Positions 43,487-51,301 are shown, numbered from the stretch's first letter. The stretch is DNA of 64,000 nt from Arachnia propionica (GCF_037055325.1 NZ_CP146373.1:3224001-3288000), one strand, 5' to 3'. The notes: a model not told the origin generated them from the letters alone. A program made the numbers and translations.

Positions 43487-44298
43487 CGTCGCCTCCTGCG
43501 GTTTCCTCGTGGCGAAGGGGTAGGTGGTGACGATCCCGTCGTCTTGAACAGGTCCACCCAGGCCTCCGGATGCATCATTCGAGGCAGGGCTGAAGCATCA
43601 ATGCCATGTCTTCCGAGCCAAGTCCGGGCTACCTGCGGTGAAGGAAGGGAGGTGACGCGAGCAAGGATCTGGGCCAGGCCGTTTCCCGGGCCGGTATAGA
43701 TGCGATGGACCAAGGCGTGGAATCGACGTCGCTCAGTCACTGGTAGCAGTGGGTGCTCGCGACGGTGGATGGCGAGAATCCCACCATCCACACCCGGGCG
43801 TGGCGTGAAAGCCCGCGCTGGGACGCGACCATGCAGAGTGAACGTGAACCACGGCGCCCATTGCGCGGTCATCATGGTAGCCCCGCCCACACCGGCCCTG
43901 CGACGAGCAACCTCCCATTGAGTCAGCAGAACCGCATCCCTCCAGGCAAAGGAGTGCAGGAGGTGTCTCAACATCGCAGTGGTCTGGTGGAAGGGCAGAT
44001 TCCCCACCACCACGTGGGGATGGCTCGGCAACCGATAGGTGAGGAAATCACCCGTCACCACCTTCACATGCGGAGGAAGATGACAACGCAGCCGCTGCTC
44101 CAGGCGGTCGTCGATCTCGATGACCGTCACAGGACGACCGAGGCGCACCAACGGCACGGTGAGTGCGCCGTCGCCTGGTCCGATCTCGATGATGGGACCG
44201 CGGGTCGCTGCAACGAGTTCGACAAAGGCGGTGAGGACAGCTGGGTCGGTGAGGAAATTCTGGCCGTATTCATGACGACCGTGATGAAAAGTAGGCAC
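43483..44298 (-). CDS. erm: Erm(X)-like 23S rRNA (A2058) N6-dimethyltransferase, MLS-B resistance
   Basis: 271 aa from GTG 44298, where GGAG lies six bases upstream; an upstream in-frame GTG at 44343 has no site. The N-terminus HGRHEYGQNFLTD, the SAM-binding motif I IIEIGPGDGALTVPL, VIEIDDRLEQRL and the catalytic NLPFHQTT motif identify an Erm methylase. It is closest in pattern to Erm(X) of corynebacteria and propionibacteria (QWEVARRRAGVGGATMMTAQW, FTPRPGVDGGI). It methylates adenine 2058 of 23S rRNA and blocks macrolides, lincosamides and streptogramin B. Expression is probably inducible: an RLR leader peptide and alternative hairpins precede it. A MarA-like gene follows. Confidence 0.9.
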   Translation of the reverse strand: MPTFHHGRHEYGQNFLTDPAVLTAFVELVAATRGPIIEIGPGDGALTVPLVRLGRPVTVIEIDDRLEQRLRCHLPPHVKVVTGDFLTYRLPSHPHVVVGNLPFHQTTAMLRHLLHSFAWRDAVLLTQWEVARRRAGVGGATMMTAQWAPWFTFTLHGRVPARAFTPRPGVDGGILAIHRREHPLLPVTERRRFHALVHRIYTGPGNGLAQILARVTSLPSPQVARTWLGRHGIDASALPRMMHPEAWVDLFKTTGSSPPTPSPRGNRRRRR

Positions 44299-44302
44299 TG
44301 CT

Positions 44303-44390
44303 TGCTCCGTGATGATCGTGGAACCGGGCACGCGAAAGGGCACCGCCCGGCATGGAGGCCAGGGCGGGAGCAGCGACGGGATGCTCCCGC
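44303..44390 (-). promoter_or_regulatory. Translational attenuator between leader peptide and erm
   Basis: On the minus strand, GCGGGAGCA (44382-44390) and TGCTCCCGC (44364-44372) form a perfect 9-bp stem right after the leader stop codon. CCGGGC (around 44348) with GCCCGG (around 44325) forms a second one. The erm ribosome binding site GGAGCA (44303-44308) has the same sequence as part of the first stem's 5' arm, so TGCTCC can pair with either. This is the kind of mutually exclusive folding expected of inducible erm leaders. Exact folds need computation. Confidence 0.65.
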
Positions 44391-44392
44391 GG

Positions 44393-44449
44393 TCAGCGGC
44401 TGCGCAGACGCAGCAGAGCAGCGCAAAGGATCAACATGGTGTTCAGCAT
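44393..44449 (-). CDS. ermL: erm leader peptide (RLR-type stalling peptide)
   Basis: An 18-codon ORF, MLNTMLILCAALLRLRSR, ending three bases before the attenuator hairpin. The second Met gives a 14-aa version, MLILCAALLRLRSR. RLR-type leaders (as described for ErmD-class and Erm(CX) systems) stall the ribosome when a macrolide is bound, at the Arg-Leu-Arg segment, and the Erm(CX) leader is of similar length and ends in a similar LRLR block. A GAGGG site lies about ten bases upstream of the first ATG. The ORF is too short for automated calls but its position, motif and downstream stem support it. Confidence 0.8.
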   Translation of the reverse strand: MLNTMLILCAALLRLRSR

Positions 44450-44557
44450 AGGGAGTTCGCCCTCGAGGGAACCAGCAGGAAGCCGCTGTGGAAGCAAAGA
44501 TGCGCAGATGTGTATCAGCACCACGATTTCGACGCCCCTGGTACTACAGTCGCTGAG

Positions 44558-45334
44558 GTGACGACGCTTGCGCTGCACGAGTGGGGGAATCCCGCAGCTC
44601 CAACCCTGCTTCTAATCCACGGCCTGACGGAATCGGCTTCCACCTGGCCCGACGCGGTGGCTAACTGGTCCTCCCGGTACCACGTTCTCGCAGTGGACCT
44701 ACGAGGGCACGGAGTGTCCCCACGGTGGGACGACAACTCTCTGGCCCGGGCGCCACAGACCATTCAGGAAGACCTCGAGCGAGTTCTCTTCTCGCTTCCA
44801 GAACCACCGGTCGTCGTGGCACACAGCCTGGGAGGACTCATGTCGCTGCGAGTGAGCGTGGCCCGGCCCGATCTGGTTCGGGCGCTGGTCCTGGAGGACG
44901 TCGCGCGTCCCACCGGGCACTGGGGTCCGGCTCCTTGGTTCGTGGAGCACCAGGAGCAGTTCCTGGACGCGTTCGTCGCCGACGGCGGCCTGGCCGAACG
45001 GAAGCGTATGCGGCACGAGACCTCATGGAGTGATGCCGAGATCGAAGAGTGGGCCCGGTGCAAGGAGCAGGTCGACCGCCGTTTCATCCGTGAGGGCACC
45101 TATCTCGGCGAAGCCGATCTCGTCAGCGCAGTCAACCAGCTGGCAATACCGGCGCTGTACCTTGCACCCCGCGACGGTGACATGGCCCCGGACCCCTCCG
45201 AGGTGACCAACCCGCTCGTGCGCCTGGTCTTGATCGACGGTGTCGGCCATTGCGTACGGCGGGACGCCCCGAAGACCTACCACGGACTGGTCGACCCCTT
45301 CATCGCGGAGGCCTTCAACAATCCCAGTCGGTGA
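44558..45334 (+). CDS. Alpha/beta-hydrolase fold protein
   Basis: 258 aa from GTG 44558, giving the normal family beginning MTTLALHEWGNPAAPTLLLIHG. The longer frame back to 44309 crosses the erm leader on the other strand and is not supported. Motifs: oxyanion HGLTESASTW, DLRGHGVSP, nucleophile Ser in VVAHSLGGLMSLR, acidic residue in APRDGDM and His in GVGHCVRRD. It is cytoplasmic, without a signal. It is divergent from the erm operon; the intervening 108 bp must hold both promoters. Substrate unknown. Genes of this type sometimes hydrolyse macrolides or esters, but there is no direct evidence here. Confidence 0.8.
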   Translation: MTTLALHEWGNPAAPTLLLIHGLTESASTWPDAVANWSSRYHVLAVDLRGHGVSPRWDDNSLARAPQTIQEDLERVLFSLPEPPVVVAHSLGGLMSLRVSVARPDLVRALVLEDVARPTGHWGPAPWFVEHQEQFLDAFVADGGLAERKRMRHETSWSDAEIEEWARCKEQVDRRFIREGTYLGEADLVSAVNQLAIPALYLAPRDGDMAPDPSEVTNPLVRLVLIDGVGHCVRRDAPKTYHGLVDPFIAEAFNNPSR

Positions 45335-45376
45335 CTCACACCCTCCAGGGATGTCGACGACCTGAAGTTTCACGCT

Positions 45377-45769
45377 CTACAGGAGGTCTCCGTAGTCGCC
45401 TTCGAGCCACCCGACCAACCACGTGCAGGCACCTTCACCGTCATGCAAGGATTCAGTGTGCAGAACCCGACCGGTCTCAGGCTCCACCAGCCTGCCCACG
45501 AGGTCCACCTCGAAACCGATCTTGCCTGCTGTATCACGCACCGGGGCGAAGATGCCATCAACCAACATCATGAGGGAGTAGAGAGTGTCATCAACGGCCT
45601 TGCAGGCAGCCGCTCGGGCCACGTCACCGAGATCGGCGGGCAAGTCAGTGATCACGCTCTGCCGGACACGGGTCATCAACATGAGCCCGGTCATGCTCTG
45701 CATCCACAGGCACCGCTCCGATGAGTCTTCAGGAACTGTGAATCCGTCTGCTTCCGGGGTTTGACTCAT
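45377..45769 (-). CDS. Hypothetical protein
   Basis: 130 aa from ATG 45769 with AGGTGA upstream. A helical N-terminus (RCLWMQSMTGLMLMTRVRQSVI) and ARAAACKAVDDTLYSLMMLVDGIF precede a beta-rich stretch, GKIGFEVDLVGRLVEPETGRVLHTESLHDGEGACTW. No domain recognised; no membrane segment. It converges with the alpha/beta hydrolase gene (42 bp between stops). It sits in the block between esterase paralogs 2 and 3. Confidence 0.6.
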   Translation of the reverse strand: MSQTPEADGFTVPEDSSERCLWMQSMTGLMLMTRVRQSVITDLPADLGDVARAAACKAVDDTLYSLMMLVDGIFAPVRDTAGKIGFEVDLVGRLVEPETGRVLHTESLHDGEGACTWLVGWLEGDYGDLL

Positions 45770-46033
45770 CTGATCACCTGATTCCCACAGTGGATTTGAC
45801 CCCCTCCTGCTGCCACGATGTAGCCCAGAGCGGGCAGTGCAACAGAGGACTCGCACATGGGGTCAATCCTTTCATGCAAAGCTCAAGAGCTGGATACATG
45901 GGATAATGAGCCGGGCATGGTGCTGCTGCCTGAAGATCAAAGAATCTGGTCTCGCAATACCGGAGAAGGTGTTGCGATCACGAACTGGCCGGCGCCCAAC
46001 ACCCCTGCGGGTACCCCGAGCGTCCCCGGAATC

Positions 46034-47116
46034 ATGAGCTACAGCAAAGTATTCGCACAGCAGTGCAACTATCGTGCCACTGTGGGCTCAACAACTCTGA
46101 CTGGACTGATACTGCTGGCAGCCTTACTCATCACGGGATGGGTGGCATGGCGACGTATCCGCCAGGAACCACGGCGACTGGCCAACGCCGGGTGGATCGC
46201 CGTCACCGCGCTGCTCGGCATCCAGACGCTGACGTTCCTCGGCTTCGCGGCCCCACTGATGGGCTTGGCCGCTCTGGTGGTGATGTCACCCTTGATGGCC
46301 GTCGGTTTGGCGGGTTTCCTCATCCTCAATGGTGTGGTCATGCTCCGCAGGGAACGTTTCTCCCTGGCCCACTCGTTGTCCCTGCTCGCTGGCGTCGGGC
46401 TGGTCGCGGCAATGGTCATTTGTATCGCCATCATCATCGTCGGGGAGCGGCGAGCTTATCCCGTCCCGGCGTTCATCATGCTCACTACCGGCTGGGTGGC
46501 GTTGATGTTTTTCTGTTTCGTCGGGTACTCCTGGTTCTACCAACGTATCGTCCGCAGAGTTCACCCGGATTTCATCATGGTGCTGGGTGCCGGGGTTCCT
46601 TCTGGAAAAGTCACCCCGCTGCTGGCCGGGCGTATTGACCGGGCCCTTGGGGTGTGGCGGGGTGAGGTGGGTGTTGGGCGGCGTCCGTTGTTGGTGATGA
46701 GTGGTGGGCAGGGTCCTGATGAACCTGTCAGTGAGGCTAGGGCAATGGCCGATTATGCGTTGGAGCAGGGTGTTCCGGAAGCGGCCTTGGTGTTGGAGGA
46801 TCGCTCCACGACGACCCGGGAGAATTTCCAGATGTCGACGGATCTGGTTCGAGCCGAGCCGCGGCTGGGCCCAGAAGCCACGGGAATCGCTGTCACCAGC
46901 AATTATCACGCGATGCGTGCTGCGTTGTTGGCCCGCGACTTGGGTACGGGTATCCAGGTGTTGGGGGCGCGTACTGCGTGGTATTACTGGCCGAGTGCCA
47001 TGTTGCGGGAATTCGTGGCGGTGGTGCAGAGATCCCCCAAGGCCTACGTGCTGGGCCTGGCCCTGGCGACGGTGCCATTGACATTGCTGGTGACCCTGGC
47101 AGCCTGGCTGTCCTGA
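46034..47116 (+). CDS. YdcF/SanA-like (DUF218) membrane protein
   Basis: 360 aa from ATG 46034; in-frame starts at 45857 and 45917 exist but add residues without family character. Four or five membrane helices fill residues 20-175. A cytoplasmic or periplasmic DUF218 domain follows: HPDFIMVLGAGVPSGKVTPLL, AGRIDRAL, LLVMSGGQGPDEPVSEARAMADYALEQGV, LVLEDRSTTTRENFQMSTDL and GIAVTSNYHAMRAALLARDLG. This is the YdcF/SanA family, associated with envelope barrier function. A last helix closes the protein. From about 46590 to 46960 third positions become richer in T/G than neighbouring genes. Confidence 0.8.
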   Translation: MSYSKVFAQQCNYRATVGSTTLTGLILLAALLITGWVAWRRIRQEPRRLANAGWIAVTALLGIQTLTFLGFAAPLMGLAALVVMSPLMAVGLAGFLILNGVVMLRRERFSLAHSLSLLAGVGLVAAMVICIAIIIVGERRAYPVPAFIMLTTGWVALMFFCFVGYSWFYQRIVRRVHPDFIMVLGAGVPSGKVTPLLAGRIDRALGVWRGEVGVGRRPLLVMSGGQGPDEPVSEARAMADYALEQGVPEAALVLEDRSTTTRENFQMSTDLVRAEPRLGPEATGIAVTSNYHAMRAALLARDLGTGIQVLGARTAWYYWPSAMLREFVAVVQRSPKAYVLGLALATVPLTLLVTLAAWLS

Positions 47117-47182
47117 CGGAAATCGCCTCGAGCCGAGCACGCCGCCACGCCATCGAAGACGCGGAAAGCATCCTCACAAGGG

Positions 47183-47212
47183 GTTGCATACAAACTTGTA
47201 TCCGGTTAGGGT
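47183..47212 (+). promoter_or_regulatory. Promoter with ATACA-N4-TGTAT operator for esterase paralog 3
   Basis: TTGCAT (47185-47190), perfect palindrome ATACAAACTTGTAT in the spacer, and TAGGGT -10-like element (47207-47212). It is the best-conserved of the esterase promoters and lies 140 bp before the start codon. Confidence 0.75.
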
Positions 47213-47351
47213 TCGGGGGAGGCCTCGTTGAGCCGGATTCCCGAAAGGCCATCGGGAAAACACTCCGGCGCTCATTCCGAACTCGCACGAATCGGCAGCA
47301 GCCATCGCGCGCCCCACATCATGATGAAACTTCAATCAATTAGGGAGCATT

Positions 47352-48302
47352 GTGTCTTTTGATCACAGCATCAGTCGCCGCAGCGTCTTCAAGGGGGCCG
47401 GCGGGCTCGCCGTCGCCTCCGCCCTGGGAGCCGGAGCCGCTCTGGGGGCCACCACCCCCGCACACGCGGCAGGCTTAGACGTCGTCGAACACCAGACCTA
47501 CGGTCGGATGGAGTACTACAAGGTCTCCACTCCATCGATCGCTTGGAAACCCAGGGTCAACGTACTCCTGCCCGACGGCTACGACAGCGGTCGCCGCTAT
47601 CCGGTGCTGTACCTGCTCCACGGCGGGGCGCAGAACTTCATGAAGTTCGACAAGGAGGACGACATCCGCGGACTGACAGCCGGACGCGATCTCATCGTTG
47701 TCATGCCCGATGGCGGAATAGCGGGATGGTACTGCAACCCGGTGACCGCGAACCTGGGGCCACGCAACTGGGAGACCTTCCACATCGAGGAACTCATCCC
47801 CTGGGTGGACGCCACCTTCCGCACCTTCCCCGAACAAGCCGGACGCGCCGTCTCCGGATTCTCCATGGGAGGCTTCGGAGCCCTCAAGTACACCGCCAAG
47901 TACTACGGCCACTTCGCCTCCGTCAGCAGCCACTCAGGACCTGCCAGCCTGCGGAGCATCAACGGTGCGGTCGCCCACTGGGCGAATGCCAGCTCAACCA
48001 TTGACCTAGGCGGCGGCACCGTCTACGGAACCCCCTGGGACGAGGCCCGGGTGAGCGCCGACAACCCTGTGGAGCGCATTGAAAGCTACCGCGGCAAACG
48101 TATCTTCCTCGTCTCCGGCACCGAGGCCTTCGACGTGAACGAAGGATTCGTACTGCCCACCCAACGAGAGTTCGCCGCCGCGCTGGACCGCGCAGGAATC
48201 CAGTACGAACGCCACGAAGAGCCGGGTGGCCACTTTGTCCGCCGGGAACGCCTGCAACAGGACATCGACGGCGTCATCGCCCACCTCCGCAAGGCCGGCT
48301 GA
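47352..48302 (+). CDS. Tat-exported alpha/beta-hydrolase esterase, paralog 3
   Basis: 316 aa from GTG 47352 with GGGAG upstream. The Tat signal is SISRRSVFKGAGGLAVASAL, cleaved after AHA. The core has RYPVLYLLHGGAQNFMKFD, LIVVMPDGGIAGWYCNPV, Ser171 in GFSMGGFGALKYTAKY, acidic SGTEAFD and His in GGHFVRRE. It is closest to paralog 1 in the first half (GRMEYYKVS) and to paralog 2 in the last 50 residues (LQQDIDGVIAHLRKAG), a mosaic suggesting gene conversion. It carries the shared operator promoter upstream and a strong terminator downstream. Confidence 0.85.
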   Translation: MSFDHSISRRSVFKGAGGLAVASALGAGAALGATTPAHAAGLDVVEHQTYGRMEYYKVSTPSIAWKPRVNVLLPDGYDSGRRYPVLYLLHGGAQNFMKFDKEDDIRGLTAGRDLIVVMPDGGIAGWYCNPVTANLGPRNWETFHIEELIPWVDATFRTFPEQAGRAVSGFSMGGFGALKYTAKYYGHFASVSSHSGPASLRSINGAVAHWANASSTIDLGGGTVYGTPWDEARVSADNPVERIESYRGKRIFLVSGTEAFDVNEGFVLPTQREFAAALDRAGIQYERHEEPGGHFVRRERLQQDIDGVIAHLRKAG

Positions 48303-48331
48303 CACGCTCCTGCCACACGAGATCCCACCAG

Positions 48332-48378
48332 AGCTACGGGGATCCTCGAGCCCTCCGGACTCGAGGATCCCCGTAGCT
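48332..48378 (+). terminator. Strong intrinsic terminator after esterase paralog 3
   Basis: AGCTACGGGGATCCTCGAG (48332-48350) pairs perfectly over 19 bp with CTCGAGGATCCCCGTAGCT (48360-48378) around a 9-base loop, followed at once by TTTTCC. This is the clearest intrinsic terminator in the window. Confidence 0.9.
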
Positions 48379-48433
48379 TTTCCAGCCAACAAAATTCCTT
48401 GAAATAATAATCAATATTTCATGCCGCCAAAGA

Positions 48434-48463
48434 GTTGCATACAGTTCTGTATCCGACTAAGCT
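48434..48463 (+). promoter_or_regulatory. Promoter with ATACA-N4-TGTAT operator for the miniature paralog
   Basis: TTGCAT (48435-48440), perfect palindrome ATACAGTTCTGTAT in a 17-bp spacer, and TAAGCT (48458-48463). The distance to the start codon at 48640 is about 175 bp. The promoter is preserved even though the gene has lost its catalytic core. Confidence 0.75.
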
Positions 48464-48639
48464 TTCATTCAGCTTGAGCACGAGGGAACCCCTCAAGAGC
48501 GGAAGCTAGACAGAACATTCACGATGGAAAACTGATCACGTCCATCGCGATGTCAAACGCCGTTCTTGAAACGATTTCGAGTGGACCTCAACTACCTTGG
48601 AATCGCCTGTCGTGATGGAAATCAACCACAAGGGAAACC

Positions 48640-48939
48640 ATGTCCTTGAACCACACAATCAGTCGTCGCGCAGTCTTCAAGGGGGGTGGGGCAGTCGCAG
48701 CTGCTTCTGCCCTCGGCGCGGGAGCTGTACTGGGTGCCGCACCGCCGGCACACGCCGCTGGATTGGAGGTCGTGAACCAAGACACCGTTCTCAACACACA
48801 ACGCGAGTTCGCAGCCGCGCTCGATTCAGCCGGAATCACATACGAGCGCTTTGAGGAACAGGGAGGACACTTCGTTCGCCCCGAACGTCTGCAGCAGGAT
48901 GTCGATGGCGTCGTCGCCCACCTCCGCAAGGCGGAGTAA
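48640..48939 (+). CDS. Miniature Tat-exported esterase paralog with in-frame core deletion
   Basis: 99 aa from ATG 48640. Residues 1-43 are a twin-arginine signal (TISRRAVFKGGGAVAAASAL, ending AHAAGLEVV). They are joined directly to NQDTVLNTQREFAAALDSAG, followed by ITYERFEEQGGHFVRPERLQQDVDGVVAHLRKAE, the C-terminal 53 residues of the enzyme. About 240 residues, including the nucleophile Ser, have been removed without a frameshift. The remaining GGH keeps the catalytic His but cannot hydrolyse alone. Codons look intact and the operator promoter is kept, so the short protein is probably made and exported. Two Cys peptide genes follow. Confidence 0.7.
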   Translation: MSLNHTISRRAVFKGGGAVAAASALGAGAVLGAAPPAHAAGLEVVNQDTVLNTQREFAAALDSAGITYERFEEQGGHFVRPERLQQDVDGVVAHLRKAE

Positions 48940-49044
48940 ACCTCCTCCCTATTTCATTCACGCCAAGACCGAGTCGCTTCGGGGAGCGGCTTCATCCATC
49001 GCTTCTCGAGACATCAGAGCCAAAAACTGAACAACGGCAAAGAA

Positions 49045-49085
49045 AAAGAATTTGGCCCCAGAAATCACCCGGAATCAAATTCTTT
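49045..49085 (+). repeat. Inverted repeat before the first Cys peptide gene
   Basis: AAAGAATTTG (49045-49054) and CAAATTCTTT (49076-49085) are perfect 10-bp inverted copies with a 21-base loop, 25 bp before the start codon. It may be an operator or a processing/attenuation hairpin between the miniature esterase and the peptide genes. Confidence 0.65.
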
Positions 49086-49110
49086 CCACCACTCAACTCC
49101 AAGGAGAAAA

Positions 49111-49311
49111 ATGCTCAAACGCAAACTCGCGGCAGTCGCCGGAATCACCCTGACCTTGGCGACTCTGCTCGGAACCCCGGCAGCCGCACACGCGAATGAC
49201 GGCATGGACCCGGACCCAGATCCGAGGCTCAACCACACCTCGACGGGAGAAGAATTCCGCGGGGTCTCTTTCTACCTCTGCAAGTACCTGGGAATCTTCT
49301 GCCGCAAGTGA
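49111..49311 (+). CDS. Small secreted two-cysteine peptide A
   Basis: 66 aa from ATG 49111 with AAGGAG eight bases before. Residues 1-28 are a Sec signal peptide (MLKRKLAAVAGITLTLATLL then AAAHA). The predicted mature peptide (38 residues) starts NDGMDPDPDPR and ends FRGVSFYLCKYLGIFCRK, with two Cys six residues apart and a basic C-terminus. No lanthipeptide or sactipeptide enzyme gene was recognised nearby, so a disulfide loop is likelier. It may be a bacteriocin-like or signalling peptide; function unknown. A paralog follows 76 bp downstream. Confidence 0.6.
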   Translation: MLKRKLAAVAGITLTLATLLGTPAAAHANDGMDPDPDPRLNHTSTGEEFRGVSFYLCKYLGIFCRK

Positions 49312-49387
49312 GTGATTCCCGCGTGACCCGTTCGCGCACCTCACAGGGATGAAAACATCTCGAACAGTCAAATCTAAGGAGAAAGAC

Positions 49388-49600
49388 ATGTTCAAACGCA
49401 AGATTGCTACCGCCATCGGAGCCGCCCTGGCCCTCAGCACCCTGGTGGTAGGAGCCCCCACGGTCGCGCAGGCCACGGAGACTCTGCCCGCTCAGTCCCA
49501 GAAAACGGGATTCGACCCCGGTGGCTGGTCCTCGAGCGAGTACAGCTTCATCCATGACATGCTCTGCAGGTTCGTCTCGCGCAACTTCTGCAAAGGCTGA
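49388..49600 (+). CDS. Small secreted two-cysteine peptide B
   Basis: 70 aa from ATG 49388, with AAGGAG before it. Residues 1-29 are a Sec signal (MFKRKIATAIGAALALSTL, then AQA). The mature 41-residue part reads TETLPAQSQKTGFDPGGWSS and ends DMLCRFVSRNFCKG, with two Cys seven residues apart. Overall design equals peptide A: acidic/Pro start, aromatic centre, LC[KR][YF] then FC[RK] at the extreme C-terminus. The two are evidently paralogs. Role unknown: possible two-peptide bacteriocin, toxin or pheromone. A bidirectional terminator lies 119 bp downstream. Confidence 0.6.
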   Translation: MFKRKIATAIGAALALSTLVVGAPTVAQATETLPAQSQKTGFDPGGWSSSEYSFIHDMLCRFVSRNFCKG

Positions 49601-49936
49601 CGAAAATCCGTGGAACAGCACCACGGAACACCTGCACGGTGATGGTGTGACGTCGTCGACATCACCTCCCTCCCTGCGCGACGACAAGCACACATCTCGC
49701 ATTGACGGATGAAAAAAATGATCCCCTCGACCCTCGGCGGTCGAGGGGATCGCTCTACTCGCGGCCCCGAGGGCGGGAATCATCGGAGTTCTGCGAACTA
49801 CGACCACCTCACACGGTGGCAGCGGACCCTGGCCGCCTTCACCGGGGACGCTTTCATCCCCCGTACCTCAGTCGGCCCCTGCACCACCCATCGCTTCACA
49901 GCACCGCCATCATGGCACGTGCCCCGGAGCTGGGCC
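49601..49936. other. Intergenic region between peptide B and the PH-domain operon
   Basis: 336 bases with no supported gene, apart from the terminator at 49720-49751. Short reading frames between 49700 and 50200 are shadows of the minus-strand gene or lack codon bias. The region separates converging transcripts. Confidence 0.5.
49720..49751. terminator. Bidirectional terminator
   Basis: GATCCCCTCGACC (49720-49732) pairs with GGTCGAGGGGATC (49739-49751) with a 6-base loop. On the plus side it is preceded by GAAAAAAAT, which becomes a T-tract for the minus-strand PH-domain gene, making it a classic intrinsic terminator for that direction. It can also end peptide B transcription. Confidence 0.85.
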
Positions 49937-51301
49937 TCAAAGGCTGAAAGATTCCAGGCTCGCCGCCCGTTCCTTCGTGACGTGTGGAGCGAGCAGGCCG
50001 CTGGGAACCTCATCGAGGATCACCACACGCAGCACCGCTGGCCTGGAGCGCAGCATCCAGGATTCGGTCAACCTGATGGCTTCGGGACGCAGGACATACC
50101 TGCGGACGAAACACACACCTCGACGGAAGACAACGCACTCCTCGCGTCGTCCCCACGCAGCCGTCCAGCGATTGGCCAGCCACAAGGTGACGATGAGCAG
50201 CAATGACGCCACGCCCCAGTGCTGCCCGAAGATCATCGCCCCCGACACGAGTCCACCGCCGAGCACGAGTACTGCGACGGGCACCGGCCAGCCCGGCCGA
50301 TCCGTCGCCATGGAGGCGTCGGGCAGGATGCGCCGGACCTGTTCCTCCACCGTCGACATCGGGGCGACAGGCAGGATCATGAGGCTCTGGGCCTCGCCGT
50401 GGGAGTTGCGCAGCACCAGCCGAAGCGATGCCATGCCGAACAGCACCATCACTGGGTTCTGATCGATCCTGACCCCCAGCACCGCATCCAGCTGCACCCT
50501 GTGGGTGGAATGCTCAAAGATCCCGGAACGAACCTCGTACCCACCATCGATTACCCTCACCACGTGACCACCGAACTTGAGGTAGGAGTGGGCGACGCCG
50601 TACAGGAACGCACACGCCAGGAGGGCGGTGATCGTCACAGGTAGATGCGCCAACAGCCACAGTGCGACGTCATCCTCACCGGGCAGACTGATCCATTCCG
50701 CCACACGGTGGTAGCCACCGATCAGAAAAGGCACCACGAGTATGAAGTGCCCATAGGTGAATGCGATCACCAGGTGGTCGCGCCACGAGGTGCGGTGGAG
50801 CAGGCGAGAATCCGAAACACCCTCTCGGGATTCCTCCGATCCTGATTCTGACGGCTTCTCATCGGATGGGAGCAGGGTGGTGGCGTCCCTGTGCAGACGC
50901 ACCAACAGATCCGCGTCCTGCCGACTCAGCGCCGCGATGACGATCGACTCGCACTGCTCCGCGCCGACTGTCACGGTCACCTTGTAGCGTCGCAGCACCC
51001 GATGGGCCAGGTCCTGATCCACCCGGACCGCATCGGCTTCCTGCCAGCCGATCTGCCTGCGGGTCCTGGACGGCCAGCCCGACTCGTAGACCACGCCGTC
51101 GTCGTCCATGCAATATCTGACGGTCAACCAGTCGAAAAACAGACCGTACAAGCTAGAGGCCGAGAACACGATCACAAAGATCAGCCATGGTGTACGCAGG
51201 TACTCGGGTGGTCCTATAACGCTCGCCAGCACCACAGGGATACTGGAGCGACCGACCTCCCAGGCCCGAACGCCCACCAGCGCCGCGCTAGACCTTCTCA
51301 T
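49937..51301 (-). CDS. Bacterial PH (bPH2) domain membrane protein, YdbT-like
   Basis: 454 aa from ATG 51301, inside the end of the preceding gene (14-bp overlap). It has six to eight membrane helices in pairs, each followed by a bPH2 beta domain: TVRYCMDDDGVVYESGWPSRTRRQIGWQEADAVRV, then later GGHVVRVIDGGYEVRSGIFEHSTHRVQLDAVLGVRI and a third, GRREECVVFRRGVCFVRRYVLRPEAIRL. The organisation equals Bacillus YdbT, which with YdbS has been linked to resistance against certain antimicrobial peptides. It is cotranscribed with the smaller bPH2 gene. Its terminator is shared with the Cys peptides. Confidence 0.8.
   Translation of the reverse strand: MRRSSAALVGVRAWEVGRSSIPVVLASVIGPPEYLRTPWLIFVIVFSASSLYGLFFDWLTVRYCMDDDGVVYESGWPSRTRRQIGWQEADAVRVDQDLAHRVLRRYKVTVTVGAEQCESIVIAALSRQDADLLVRLHRDATTLLPSDEKPSESGSEESREGVSDSRLLHRTSWRDHLVIAFTYGHFILVVPFLIGGYHRVAEWISLPGEDDVALWLLAHLPVTITALLACAFLYGVAHSYLKFGGHVVRVIDGGYEVRSGIFEHSTHRVQLDAVLGVRIDQNPVMVLFGMASLRLVLRNSHGEAQSLMILPVAPMSTVEEQVRRILPDASMATDRPGWPVPVAVLVLGGGLVSGAMIFGQHWGVASLLLIVTLWLANRWTAAWGRREECVVFRRGVCFVRRYVLRPEAIRLTESWMLRSRPAVLRVVILDEVPSGLLAPHVTKERAASLESFSL

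Noticed and set aside
48640..48939. Miniature esterase as a plain pseudogene
   Set aside because: Frame, signal peptide, promoter and C-terminus are all intact, so I list it as a possible functional short gene.
49111..49600. Cys peptides as lanthipeptide precursors
   Set aside because: No LanM/LanB/LanC-like or radical SAM gene was recognised nearby and the peptides have Sec signal peptides rather than leader peptides of that class.
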